From MFD04580-c1 sp963702995 (GTDB lineage: Bacteria > Planctomycetota > Phycisphaerae > Tepidisphaerales > Tepidisphaeraceae): DNA of 64,000 bases. The notes under the pieces are model-generated. The model was not told where the DNA came from. It ran no database searches and saw only the letters and a list, made by a program, of their open reading frames with translations. The translations under genes and the position numbers were made by a program. The DNA lies in contig OY969783.1 in NCBI GenBank assembly GCA_963702995.1, positions 5,332,001 through 5,396,000 on the forward strand. Direction: 5' to 3'. This document shows positions 8,946-18,367 of this stretch, one piece after another; the stretch's first letter is position 1; each line of letters starts with the position of its first letter.

Positions 8946-11506
8946 CTACCGTGCGGCCGGCCCTGTGGTGGGCGTCGCGGCTGGAGCGTGCCGCAGTACG
9001 ATCAGCACATCCACCGGGGCATCGGCGCCCGTGTCGGCGTAGGGGGATGCCTTTTTCGGATCGGCGAAATGATTGACCGTTTTGTCGGCCGCCACGTCCG
9101 AACGGGGAAGGGCCGCGGTGGCCAGGGGTGTCGTGGGCGCGTCGGCCGTCACGGGCCAGCGCTCGACGGTGACCGTGCCGGGGTTGCCTCCGCCGCGGCC
9201 GTGGGCGATGGCGTCGGCGATCGCCTTCTCCGCCTGGCGCGGCGACAGGCCCGCACAGGCCACATCGCCGGTCGGCAAGAGCTGAATGGTGCCGCGGTCG
9301 TTCAGCCGGACCATTTCTTCTTTCTGACCGCCCGGCGCGACGAGGTCGCGGTAGGTCACGCGCAGGCTCTCGCCCGCGCGGAGCGGTTCGTCGGATGTGC
9401 CGGGCGCCCGCAGGTCGTGGGTTGAGCGAGTGGCCTCCAATACCTGGTTGACCCGCTGTTCCAGATCGGTCGGCGCCTTCGCCTTCTCGCGGAAGCCCAA
9501 CTGTTCGACCTCGAACGACGGGGCGGCCGGACGCGTCGTGGCGGCCACCGCGGAACGCAGCACCATCGGGTGATCCGATCGGGTGATCGCCGACTCTTTT
9601 GCCGCCATCTGTTTGAGCTGTCGCTCCGCTCCGGCCGCTTTGAATGTGGAATCGGCGGCCGCCTTGTCTGCCGAAGCCTTGTCTGCCGAAGCCGTGCCCG
9701 TGGAAGCCTGGTCTGTGGAAGTATGGTCTGTGGAAGTATGGTCTGGGGCCGCAAGCGAGTGGTCAGGCCGTGATGGGTCGGCGTCCGTCTCGGCGTAGGC
9801 CATCGCCCACTGCGACGCGTTCGGCTGATTCAGGCTTTTCGCCAGGGCGATCGCCTGGCTCTCGGTCATGCGGCGATACGTCGTGTTTTGCTCCGCGCCC
9901 TCCGCCGCCATGGGCGATGCGTCGGCAGGGGCCGGGGCGGTGGCCGCTTCTTTGCCGGCGAGTGCGACCGGAGCGGCGGCCGCGGCAATCGCACCCGCGG
10001 GGGCCTCGCCGGGCCCGCCGAGCGTTGCAGGTCTTCGGGCGCATCGCTCGGCTTGGCCGACGCGCCGCTCGACTTGGCCGATGCGTCGCTCGGCTTGGCG
10101 GACGAAACGATCGGCGCGGCCGGCCCGTTGTCTCGCTTGACCAACGCCGGGGCGGGCGAAGGGGGCGAACCAGCCGGCCGAGCGGGCGCTTGGGGCGACA
10201 TCCGGGGGCCTGGCGACGGCGCCGCTGCGATGGCGGGCTGCGGCTGTGCCGCGGCGGGGGCCGCTGTCGCAGGGGCGGCGGCCGCAGCCGGCAAGGGTGC
10301 GGCCGCCCGGGCGATTCCGCTCGGCGTCACGCCGCCCATTACCTGGGGCGCACTGGCAACATTGCGGGCCACGGCGTCCACACCGCCGATAAATGGTTTC
10401 GCCGTACGATCGATGGCGCGGGCGTCAGCGCCCAGTGCGTCTTTAGAGCCGGCGGCGGAGTCTCGCCTCGCGGCGGCGAAGGCCGGGCTGGCCGGGGCGA
10501 AGGGAAGCGATTCGTTTGAAGAGCCGGCCGCCCGCGACATCATCGTGTCAAGCTGAATGCCGGCGGCCTTGAGGTCGGCGGCCGCCACCACAAGCACCAT
10601 GCGACGGCCCGTCGTCTCGGTGGCGCCGAGTGCCGCGGGTCGATCGGGCGACTCGTCCTTGGCCATCGCCTTCCGGTCGGCGGCCGGCGCATCCAGGGAT
10701 GCGGGGTTCGACCATGCATTAAACGCGTCGCGCGCCGCCATGCCCATGGCGACTCGCACCGGCTCGGGGGCCGCAGTCGCGCCGGCGACGGGAAGGGGCA
10801 GGATCGGCGACGCGTCAGTTGTCGCGGAGGCGCCGATCGCAGGGGATGCGACAGGAGATGCGGCTGACGGCGGCGCGGCGGTCAACGCCGCGGTGGGCCG
10901 CGTCGTGGCGTCGGCGTCTCGCGAGCCCGCCGCGCCGATGCCGGCCACGGCACCCATCGGTTCGGCGGGGCTTATCGGTGAGGCCAACGCGAACGGGGCG
11001 CGTGGCCCGCCCGGGCTGGGGGCCAGATCCGGCATTATGGACTGGGTCGATGGCACGTCGGCGAGGGGGGTTGTGGTTGGCGACTCGATCGGGGAAACGG
11101 CCGGGCCTGGCTGGGTTCCGAGCACGAGCGAGCCATGGCGGGGCGGGAGTACGAAGTAGACGGCGACGCCGAGGCCGGTCGCCAGCGCCAGCACGGCCGC
11201 CACGCCGCGATACTGCGTCCAGAAGCCGATCCGCATGGCGCCGCTTTCGGCGGAGCCTGTTTCGGAGTCGAGCAGGACGGAGCGCTCCAGTTGTGATTGG
11301 AAGGCTTCCGCGAGGTCTGGCGGGGCCGACTCGCGGGGGAGCCAGCGCAGCAGGTCGCGCGACACCTTCATTTCGTCCAGGAGCTTGCGATGCTGGGGGT
11401 GGGCTTCAAGGTGGCGCTCGATCTCGGAGCGATCGATGGGGCCCAGGTCACCCTCGACATAGCCGAGGAGCTTGGCTTCGGATTGTTCTTGCTGATTCGG
11501 GGACAT
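8946..11506 (-). pseudogene. anti-sigma factor with C-terminal polysaccharide-export-like domain, frameshifted
   Basis: Encoded 82 bp downstream of an ECF sigma gene. The ATG at 11506 gives an N-terminal anti-sigma domain (LGYVEGDLGPIDRSEIERHL) in which the usual H-x3-C-x2-C zinc motif reads H32-x3-H36-x2-H39. One membrane segment follows at about residues 100-120. A very long Ala/Pro-rich region comes next. The frame breaks near 10005-10025, and the following frame reads GEAPAGAIAAAAAPVALAGK, then a structured domain (DEPLRAGESLRVTYRDLV, VRLNDRGTIQLLPTGDVACA, LSPRQAEKAIADA) resembling the Poly_export/Wza domain. One lost base joins the two. It likely holds the sigma factor at the inner membrane with an extracytoplasmic sensor. 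Confidence 0.72.
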
Positions 11507-11588
11507 AGTCACGCAAGCGACGAGGCCCGCCGTGGGGTGCGGGGCCGAGTTACGAGCCCGCACGCGGACCTTCGCCACCCGGGCCTAG

Positions 11589-12434
11589 TCACTTCTCTTT
11601 CGAATCCTTCAGGTACGGCCTGAGCTCGTCCCGCAGCGCGAGGCGAGCCCGGAAGAGCCGGCTTTTCAACGTCCCCAGCGGAAGGCCTAGGATGTCGGCC
11701 ATCTGCTGGTAATCAAACCCTTCCACGTCCCGCATCACCAGCACCGCGCGGTAATCGGCATCCAGCCGGCCCAGGCCGGCGAGGATATGCTGGTCGCGTT
11801 CGCGCCGCTCGAGGCGTTGCAGCGGCTGTTCCGCGTTGCTTCGCACCTGCCCGTCGCGCCCCGTGGCCTCCTGGGAGGCCCGGTCGTAGAGGCCTGCGGC
11901 CTGGCCGTCATCGCCGTGGCGGCCGCCGCCGCTGGGGCGGTCGAGCGAGAAGACACGGTTCTTATGAACCTTACGCAACTGGCTGATGGCGAGGTTCACC
12001 GCAATGCGAAAGAGCCACGTATAGGGCGAGGCGTCGCCGCGGAAACTGTCGAGCCGCATGAGCCCGCGGGTAAAGGCCTCCTGCGTCAATTCCAGCGCCT
12101 CGTCCCGATCGCCGACGAGGCGAAGGACGGCGTTGTACAGGCGGTCCTGGTAGAGGACGACGATCTGGCCGTACGCGCCGCGGTCGCCTCCCTGCGCACG
12201 ACGAAGCATCGCCACGTCGGGGCGGAGGGTGGACGGCTCGGCGGGCGGGGCGGCGCCGGGCGAAGGATCCGGGCCCTGGTTCAGGTCCGATGCTTCGTCC
12301 GCGTCGTGATGAGTTCCGCTCAAGCTCGACATCGGTTTGGACGCGGGAAGGGAGGAAAGGTTCCGCACAAAATCCACAGGGCGGACCGAACGAGAAAGTT
12401 CAGGGTTCATCCCGGATTTTCGTGTCAGGTGCAT
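11589..12434 (-). CDS. ECF-type RNA polymerase sigma factor (RpoE-like)
   Basis: Region 2 is visible in the segment around DRLYNAVLRLVGDRDEALEL, TQEAFTRGLMRLDSFRG and YTWLFRIAVNLAISQLRK, which covers -10 recognition and core binding. Region 4 reads YRAVLVMRDVEGFDYQQMAD, ILGLPLGTLKSRLFRARLAL, the -35 helix-turn-helix. The linker between regions is unusually long and Gly/Arg/Gln-rich. The start is uncertain: ATGs at 12434, 12410 and 12332 are all possible, and none has a strong ribosome binding site. The next gene on the same strand encodes its probable membrane anti-sigma factor, so the two form a signal-transducing pair. Confidence 0.92.
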   Translation of the reverse strand: MHLTRKSGMNPELSRSVRPVDFVRNLSSLPASKPMSSLSGTHHDADEASDLNQGPDPSPGAAPPAEPSTLRPDVAMLRRAQGGDRGAYGQIVVLYQDRLYNAVLRLVGDRDEALELTQEAFTRGLMRLDSFRGDASPYTWLFRIAVNLAISQLRKVHKNRVFSLDRPSGGGRHGDDGQAAGLYDRASQEATGRDGQVRSNAEQPLQRLERRERDQHILAGLGRLDADYRAVLVMRDVEGFDYQQMADILGLPLGTLKSRLFRARLALRDELRPYLKDSKEK

Positions 12435-12514
12435 CGGGCCATCCGTGGCCCTCGGCTGGGGCCTGAGTATGCCAAGGGGTCAGGGGGCAGTCAACGAAGC
12501 GAGGTTCGAAGCGG

Positions 12515-12690
12515 AAAATCCGAAGCACGAAGGGTGATTCAAAAGGGAAATCCGAAGCACGAAATCCGAAGGAGGCAGAAATTGAAGAAAACCAAAAAGA
12601 GCAAACGCGGCCCCGCGCACCCGTTCGCTTTTTTCCGCTTGGTCTTTCGGCTTCCTTCGGATTTCGGATTTCGGTTTCGAGCTTCGGATT
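12515..12690. repeat. degenerate copy of the TCCGAAGCACGAA intergenic repeat
   Basis: ATCCGAAGCACGAA occurs twice (near 12520 and 12550), and inverted versions (GGATTTCGG, GAGCTTCGGATTTCC) lie at about 12655-12690. The middle is A-rich then T-rich, so the whole segment can fold as a long imperfect hairpin. It resembles the interior of the MITE-like elements at 15.1, 24.2 and 27.1 kb but lacks their terminal CTACAGCGCT repeats. No gene is visible between the sigma factor and the ubiD-like gene. Confidence 0.6.
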
Positions 12691-12800
12691 TCCTGGCTCC
12701 AATCTCTAAACGCCATCCCCACCGCTCGGGCGCACCGTTCCCAGATTTCAGAACTCGCCCCTGTTTGTCCCCCTCGCCGGCGATCTCTACCATCCCCGAC

Positions 12801-14369
12801 ATGGCAACTGAAACGCTGTCGGAGTTTGTCCAGTTCCTCGACAAGCAGGGAGAGCTGACGCGCGTGACGGCGAGGGTGTCGCCTGTCCTGGAGATCGCGG
12901 AGATCGCCGACCGGGTCAGCAAGTCCCCCGCGCCGCACGGGCATGCGGAGCTGGACCGGCATCCGGCGGCCGCCCTCGGCGGCAAGGCGCTGCTCTTCGA
13001 GAACGTCGAAGGCTCCGACATCCCCGTCGCGATCAACACCTTCGGCAGCTATTGGCGAGTCAACCAGGCGCTGGGCACCGATAACCTCGAAGCGCTGGCG
13101 GCCCGGGTGCAGCAGCTCGTCAAGCCGGACATCCCCAGCAACCTCATCGAAAAGATGAGGAAGCTGCCCGACCTGCTCAAGATGGCCAGCTACCCGCCGC
13201 GCCTCGCCCGAACCGGGATCTGCCAGCAGGTGGTGCTTGAAGGAGAGAAGGCGGATCTCACGCGCCTGCCGATCATCCAGTGCTGGCCGCTCGACGGGGA
13301 CCTGCAATCCGGCCAGGCGTTCGATCCGGCGGCCGCCGTCGCCGCGGCGAAGGTGCAGACCGGCACCGGCCGCTACATCACGCTGGGCGGCATCCACACC
13401 CGTAACCCCGAGACGGGCGATCGAAATATTGGGATGTACCGCGTGCAGGTCCATGGGCCGCGAAAATGCGCGATGCACTGGCACATGCACCATGATGGCG
13501 CGCGGCATTTCCGCCTCTACCAGAAGCGCGGGGAGAAGATGCCGCTGGCGATCGTGCTGGGCGGGGAGTCGATCCTCCCCTATGCCGCCACCGCGCCGCT
13601 GCCGCCGGGGATCGAAGAGCACCTGTTCGCCGGGTTCCTCAACGGCGGCGGGATTGATTTGGTCCGCTGCCGCACCAACGACCTGGAAGTGCCTGCGAAT
13701 GCCGAGATCGTGATCGAGGGGTATGTGGACCCGACCGAGCGGCTCATGGAAGGCCCATTTGGCGACCATACCGGCTTCTACTCGCTTGCCGACTGGTACC
13801 CGGCGTTCACGGTGACCGCCATCACCCACCGCAAGAGCCCGATCTACCCGACGACGATCGTCGGCAAGCCGCCGATGGAGGATTACTTCCTGGGCAAGGC
13901 GACCGAGCGCGTCTTCCTGCCTCTGCTGAAGATGCTGGTGCCCGATATTGTCGATTACTCGCTGCCGATCAGCGGCGTGTTCCACAACTGCGCGTTCATT
14001 AAGATCCGCAAGGAATACCCTTACCAGGCTCGGCGAGTGATGCACGCGATCTGGGGTGCGGGGCAGATGGCCTTCACGAAGTACATCGTGGTCGTGGATG
14101 AGCACGTCAACGTGCATAACGAACAGGACGTGCTATTCCATTTGTTCAGCAACTGCGACCCGCTACGCGACACTGAGATCGTCCGCGGCCCGGTGGACAT
14201 CCTGGACCACGCCAGCCCCGACCTGGGGGCGGGAAGCAAGATGGGGTTCGATGCGACCGTAAAGCTGCCGGCGGAAGGGCGCGTCCGGATGTGGCCGAAG
14301 GAACTGGAGATGGATGCGGCGACGAAAGATTTGGTTAGCCGCCGCTGGCGCGAGTATGGGATCGGGTGA
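12801..14369 (+). CDS. UbiD-family decarboxylase (prenylated-FMN dependent)
   Basis: 522 aa. UbiD enzymes use prenylated FMN to decarboxylate aromatic or unsaturated acids. Diagnostic stretches are YWRVNQALGTDNLEALAARV, YITLGGIHTRNPETGDRNIG, the MHWHMHHDGARHF block and the MEGPFGDHTGFYS motif with the conserved acidic residue, then KSPIYPTTIVGKPPMEDYF. The start ATG at 12801 (MATETLSEFVQFLDKQGELT) matches the usual UbiD N-terminus; the frame is open much further upstream, but that part overlaps the sigma gene on the other strand. The role could be quinone biosynthesis or another aromatic-acid step. No UbiX-like flavin prenyltransferase is next to it. Confidence 0.9.
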   Translation: MATETLSEFVQFLDKQGELTRVTARVSPVLEIAEIADRVSKSPAPHGHAELDRHPAAALGGKALLFENVEGSDIPVAINTFGSYWRVNQALGTDNLEALAARVQQLVKPDIPSNLIEKMRKLPDLLKMASYPPRLARTGICQQVVLEGEKADLTRLPIIQCWPLDGDLQSGQAFDPAAAVAAAKVQTGTGRYITLGGIHTRNPETGDRNIGMYRVQVHGPRKCAMHWHMHHDGARHFRLYQKRGEKMPLAIVLGGESILPYAATAPLPPGIEEHLFAGFLNGGGIDLVRCRTNDLEVPANAEIVIEGYVDPTERLMEGPFGDHTGFYSLADWYPAFTVTAITHRKSPIYPTTIVGKPPMEDYFLGKATERVFLPLLKMLVPDIVDYSLPISGVFHNCAFIKIRKEYPYQARRVMHAIWGAGQMAFTKYIVVVDEHVNVHNEQDVLFHLFSNCDPLRDTEIVRGPVDILDHASPDLGAGSKMGFDATVKLPAEGRVRMWPKELEMDAATKDLVSRRWREYGIG

Positions 14370-14537
14370 GACGCGGGGAGTATGGGCCTGCGGCCCAATC
14401 ATGGCCGACGCAAGGCGTTCGGCTCGCGGAGTGCGTCGGCTACTTCGGGCGTTCTCTGGCGGATTGAGCGGCCGCGGACGATCATAGGGAACAGATCACC
14501 CCGATCGTCCGATGGAGCAAGCCACCTGGAGGCTTCA

Positions 14538-14996
14538 ATGACCGGCGCGATGTTGGTGGATGCACACAGCTCGGCTTGGTTCGATACGTGGGTCAATGGC
14601 TTGGCCTTTGCCGGACTGATCGTCCTGTTCGTGCTGTTCCGAGAGTTCTTTGTCCGGCGTCGCCGCTCGCAGTATGAGCGAATCCAAAATCTCGCCCGCC
14701 CGCCGGCGTACCCGTCGCCCGTCCCGCGCGGCGCCAGCCATTGCGGCCGTTGCTCCTCACCCATGGCCCCGCTCGCCAGCTTCTGCGCTCGCTGCGGCGC
14801 GCCGGTGACTGCCGCCGCGTCGTACCCCGCGATCGCGCCCCCCAAGCCCCGAGCCGCCGGCTGGCTGATCTTCCTTGTTTTCGGAATGATCGCGCTCATC
14901 GGCTTGGCCGCCGTCGCCTTCCTCTCGACCAGCAGTGCTATGCACCGAGAGCCGACGCCCCCGCCGAATCGCATCATCTCCCCGAGGGATTGGTAG
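14538..14996 (+). CDS. zinc-ribbon protein with two membrane segments
   Basis: 152 aa. A hydrophobic helix (GLAFAGLIVLFVLFREFF) is followed by a basic stretch. A zinc ribbon comes next with HCGRC and FCARCGAP, i.e. two Cys-x2-Cys pairs about 15 residues apart. A second membrane helix (WLIFLVFGMIALIGLAAVAF) lies near the C-terminus. GGAGG sits 6 bases before the ATG at 14538, which decides the start. Small membrane zinc-ribbon proteins of this form are common and mostly uncharacterised, and the location of the ribbon between the helices does not indicate a function. No clear operon partner. Confidence 0.75.
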   Translation: MTGAMLVDAHSSAWFDTWVNGLAFAGLIVLFVLFREFFVRRRRSQYERIQNLARPPAYPSPVPRGASHCGRCSSPMAPLASFCARCGAPVTAAASYPAIAPPKPRAAGWLIFLVFGMIALIGLAAVAFLSTSSAMHREPTPPPNRIISPRDW

Positions 14997-15048
14997 CGGA
15001 AATGGCGGCGATACAGATCACAAGATGTTCTGGAGAGTCGAACTTAGC

Positions 15049-15254
15049 ACTACAGCGCTGAGCAGACCTAAAGCCTTGCGGACCGGAGAAGTCCGAAGCA
15101 CGAAATGTCAAGGAAGCTCAAACGAAGACGAAGCGGGAAACGCCGCGGTCGCTGCATCCGGTTTCTTCTTAGCCCCTTGCTCATTCCCTCGGATTTCGTG
15201 CTTCGGATTTCGCCCTTTTTCCATGACGCCGCCGTACATGGGTAGCGCTGTAAT
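15049..15254. repeat. MITE-like element, copy A (206 bp)
   Basis: Terminal inverted repeats ACTACAGCGCT (15049-15059) and AGCGCTGTAAT (15244-15254). Inside is a second inverted repeat, GTCCGAAGCACGAAA near 15090 and TTTCGTGCTTCGGAT near 15195. The element has no coding capacity and aligns over its length with copies at 24090-24296 and 26943-27194, including shared internal words such as GACGAAGCGG and TTGCTCATTCC. Confidence 0.75.
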
Positions 15255-15310
15255 ATTAGCCGGGTCGCGAGACTTGTAGAATGGACTTCGCTGGGTCCGA
15301 AGAGGAATAA

Positions 15311-15568
15311 ATGGCAGATAGGAACGCCAATACCGTCGGCGCATACGAGATGAAGACCCATCTTGCGGAGTTGTTAAGGAAGGCCGAGGCGGGCGAAGAG
15401 ATCACCATCACTCGGCACGGGCAGCCCGTGGCGATGTTGGTACCGGTGCGGCGACACGCCGCATCGGACCCGTGACGAGCCGCGGTAGCACAAATTCAAC
15501 AATTGGGGCGGGGCTTGAGCCTGAACGGGCTCACGGTAAGGGAAATGATTGAGGAAGGCAGAAAATGA
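15311..15568 (+). pseudogene. Phd/VapB-type antitoxin interrupted by in-frame TGA
   Basis: AGAGGAATAA precedes the ATG. The first 54 residues (VGAYEMKTHLAELLRKAEAG, then TITRHGQPVAMLVPV) are a typical Phd/YefM-like DNA-binding domain. A TGA at 15473-15475 ends this part. The same frame continues through AVAQIQQLGRGLSLNGLTVR to EMIEEGRK and a stop at 15568, which is the usual toxin-binding tail of such antitoxins. The original protein was therefore about 85 aa. The next start overlaps its stop (ATGA). A stop-codon mutation rather than an indel broke this gene, which makes genuine decay more believable here. Confidence 0.75.
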
Positions 15569-15597
15569 GCCCGGCGTTCGTCCTCGACGTGCCGTGA
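15565..15597 (+). pseudogene. VapC-like PIN toxin remnant (10 codons)
   Basis: The ATG at 15565 overlaps the antitoxin stop. The peptide MSPAFVLDVP then stops. Its FVLD block matches the first beta strand and catalytic Asp of PIN-domain ribonucleases, but nothing of the rest of the domain follows. The toxin has been lost by deletion, leaving only the start. The family call rests on a very short match and on the position after an antitoxin. Confidence 0.5.
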
Positions 15598-15729
15598 CGC
15601 CGGATTCTCTCGGCACACAAGCTTTTTGAGTCGGCTTCTGCGTTTCGCGATATACTACGTCTTCAGGATTCGCCCCCGTCGGCAGGTTGCCGGAACTGGG
15701 GTGAGGCAGCCCCCGACCGAAAGCACATC

Positions 15730-16867
15730 GTGTGGATATTTCGACCTGTTGTCCGCTGGGGCCCTTTGACGGGGATCGCGATCGTCGCGGCCGTGACGAT
15801 CGCAGGGTTTGATCGGCTCGGTGAGCGTGTGCTCGCGGACGAAGCTCCGGCGACGTTTCCCTCGGCGACGCAGCCTTCGACCACGCAGCCTTCGACCACG
15901 CAGCCTTCGACCACGCGGCCGACGCGGCCGCCGACGGTCGTTCGGGCGCTGGGCGCGAAGCGCCGAAGCATCCGCTTTCCGAGACGCCGAAGGATGTCGA
16001 TGACCTCCGCGAGATCGAGCGGAAGGTGGAGGGGGTCCTCAAGCAGGCCAGCTCGGCGACGGTCGGCATCATGATCGGCGGGTCGCAGGGGAGCGGCGTG
16101 ATCATCAGCCGTGACGGGTATGTCCTAACGGCGGGCCATGTGGCGCAGGAGCCGGGCGCGATGTGACGATTATCCTGCCGGACGGCCGCCGGTTGTCGGG
16201 CAAGACGCTGGGCGTGAATCGAGGGATTGATTCCGGGCTGATGAAGATCACCCAGCCGGGCGAGTGGCCGTTCGTCGAGATCGGCCGGTCGGGAGATTTG
16301 GTCGCGGGGGAATGGGTCGTGGCGCTGGGGCACCCGGGCGGCTTTCGCAAGGATCGGCCGCCGGTGCTGCGGCTGGGGCGGGTGCTCACGAGCAGCAGCA
16401 CGCTGATCGGGACCGACTGCACGCTGGTCGGTGGCGATTCGGGCGGGCCGCTGTTCAACCTGGACGGGCAGGTGGTCGGCATCCACAGCCGCATCGGGGA
16501 ATCAACAACCGCCAACATCCATGTCCCGATCGACTCGTTCACGCTGAGCTGGGATCGCTTGGCGGCCGGCGAGGCGTGGGGCGACCGCCTGGCGTTCCTG
16601 AATCGCGGGCCGGTGCTCGGCGTGGAGGGGGAGCTTACCGAGAAAGGCTATCGGGTCGATTCGGTGGCTCCGGACGGCCCGGCCGCCCGCGCCGGTGTGA
16701 AGGTGGGGGACCTGATCACCCGGATGAATGACGCGCCGGTCGATGACAGCCACAGCCTTGGGATGATGATCGTGCGGCATCGGGTCGGAGACAAAGTGGG
16801 GCTGAAAATCGACCGCGACGGAAAAGAGGTTCAGGTCATCGCGACGCTGGGGAAGAGCCCGGGGTAG
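15730..16867 (+). pseudogene. trypsin-like (S1C) serine protease with PDZ domain, two frameshifts
   Basis: A GTG at 15730 starts a protein with an N-terminal membrane anchor (GPLTGIAIVAAVTIAGF) and a Thr/Pro-rich linker encoded by three 15-bp repeats. The frame changes near 15960 and again near 16155, each consistent with one lost base. Read through, it shows the complete trypsin-like triad: His in YVLTAGHVAQ, Asp in NRGIDSGLMKI, Ser in GGDSGGPLFN. A PDZ domain closes the protein (GYRVDSVAPDGPAARAGVKV). This is the DegP/HtrA architecture: a periplasmic, membrane-tethered quality-control protease. It stands just upstream of a related protein that has lost its catalytic residues. Confidence 0.82.
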
Positions 16868-17126
16868 TGGACAAAAAATCGAAAATACGAAGGAAGCGAA
16901 GAAGAAGGATCAGGAAGAAGGATGAAGGATGAACGTGAAGGATGAAGGGATGAAGACGGGATCCCATACACCTTCCAGCTTTAGCGCATCTCCCTCTTCT
17001 GATCGCGTCATCCGCGGCTTCGGGTTGACTCGGCCCACTTCCTCGGCATCTGGCGTTAGAGCGTCTTACGTGTTCTTCCTTCGCACCCGAATGGTTGCCG
17101 GGCGTGTCGCACTGTTGAGGATTCTA

Positions 17127-18218
17127 ATGACCTTCCGAACTCGATCCGCTTACCTCGCGGTTCTCGTCTGTCTGGCGGTGATGGGGTCTTACCCCTCGGT
17201 TTCGACGGCGCAGTTCTTCCGCCGCGTGGACAAAGCGCAGACCAAGGGGGGCGATCCGGTCAAGGCGGCTTTTCACGAGGTCATTGGTCTGGCCAGCAAA
17301 AGTGCCCTGCTGATCAAGTGCGACGGCAAGGCGGCCGCTCTGGGGACGGTGGTGGGGGCGGATGGATGGATTGTCACCAAGGCGAGCGAGATGCAGGGGC
17401 ACATCTACGTCGTGCTTCCGGGCGGGGACGAGGTCAAGGCCCGGCTGGTTGGCGTTTCTGAAGCGAACGACCTGGCGATGCTGAAGGTCGAGGCGAAGGA
17501 CCTGACGCCGGTCGAGTGGGGCGACGCGAAGGCGACACAGGTGGGCCAGTGGGTCGCATCGCTGGGGGCGTCGGCTGAGAAGCCGGTGGCGGTCGGCGTG
17601 GTGAGCGTCGGGCGGCGGACGATCGTCAACCGGGGCGGGTTCCTCGGGGTCATGCTCGCCAACTCCGATGGCGGCGTCAAAATTGTTGAGGTGGTCCCCG
17701 AAGGGCCGGCGGCAAAGGCGGGTATCCATGTGGACGACGTGATCCTGCGCCTCAACAACCAGGCGGTGACCACGCGCGAGGGCTTTGTCGCGGCCGTTCG
17801 GGCGTACACGCCGGGGCAGGGCGTCACGCTGGAACTGCGCCGCGGGGATAAGGAGATTGACGTCCAGGCGACGCTCGTCGGCGCGCTGGCGGCCGCCTCG
17901 CGGTCCGAGGCCATGAACCTGATGGGCGGCCCACTCAGCACGCGGAATACCGGCTTTCCTGCTGTCCTGCAGCACGACACGGTGCTGCTTCCCGAGCAGT
18001 GCGGCGGGCCGGTGGTGACATTGGACGGCAAGGCGATCGGCATCAACATCGCCCGGGCCGGCCGCGTCGAGAGTTATGCATTGCCGGCGGACGTGGTGGC
18101 GGGCCTGATCGACGATCTGAAGTCCGGCCGCCTGGCGCCCCGCCCGACGATCAGCCCCACGACGCGTGACGTGACAGAAAACACGCCCGCCCCAACGACA
18201 CGCGAATCGCGGGAGTAA
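17127..18218 (+). CDS. HtrA/trypsin-like PDZ protein lacking catalytic residues
   Basis: 363 aa with a signal peptide (YLAVLVCLAVMGSYPSVSTA). The trypsin-like fold is recognisable, but the residue at the catalytic His position is Ser87 (GWIVTKASEM) and the Ser motif reads EQCGGPVV with Cys292. Asp115 in NDLAML is kept. A PDZ domain (about residues 170-255: GFLGVMLANSDGG, GPAAKAGIHVDDVILRLN) sits between the two halves of the protease fold rather than after them. I chose the ATG at 17127, which is preceded by TGAGGA. It is probably an exported peptide-binding pseudoprotease rather than an enzyme. It follows the active-looking homologue by 260 bp. Confidence 0.8.
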   Translation: MTFRTRSAYLAVLVCLAVMGSYPSVSTAQFFRRVDKAQTKGGDPVKAAFHEVIGLASKSALLIKCDGKAAALGTVVGADGWIVTKASEMQGHIYVVLPGGDEVKARLVGVSEANDLAMLKVEAKDLTPVEWGDAKATQVGQWVASLGASAEKPVAVGVVSVGRRTIVNRGGFLGVMLANSDGGVKIVEVVPEGPAAKAGIHVDDVILRLNNQAVTTREGFVAAVRAYTPGQGVTLELRRGDKEIDVQATLVGALAAASRSEAMNLMGGPLSTRNTGFPAVLQHDTVLLPEQCGGPVVTLDGKAIGINIARAGRVESYALPADVVAGLIDDLKSGRLAPRPTISPTTRDVTENTPAPTTRESRE

Positions 18219-18367
18219 GCCCGCGCGTCTGCCCGCCCTGGGTCGCGTGACGTGGGTCGCGCGGCTGTGGGCGCGACGGTTGGTTCTTGCATTGTTTAGC
18301 CGGCACGGCCTGTCCGCTATATTGCCGGCGGCGACGGGGCGATCGAAGCCGTGCTTATAGCGGTTCG

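Noticed and set aside
9644..10519. Long plus-strand open frames over the anti-sigma gene
   Set aside because: Low-complexity Arg/Gly/Ala translations mirroring the Ala/Pro linker on the minus strand; no ribosome binding site or family.
12480..14117. 545-codon minus-strand open frame over the ubiD-like gene
   Set aside because: Antisense shadow rich in His, Arg and Asp; the opposite strand has a full UbiD family match.
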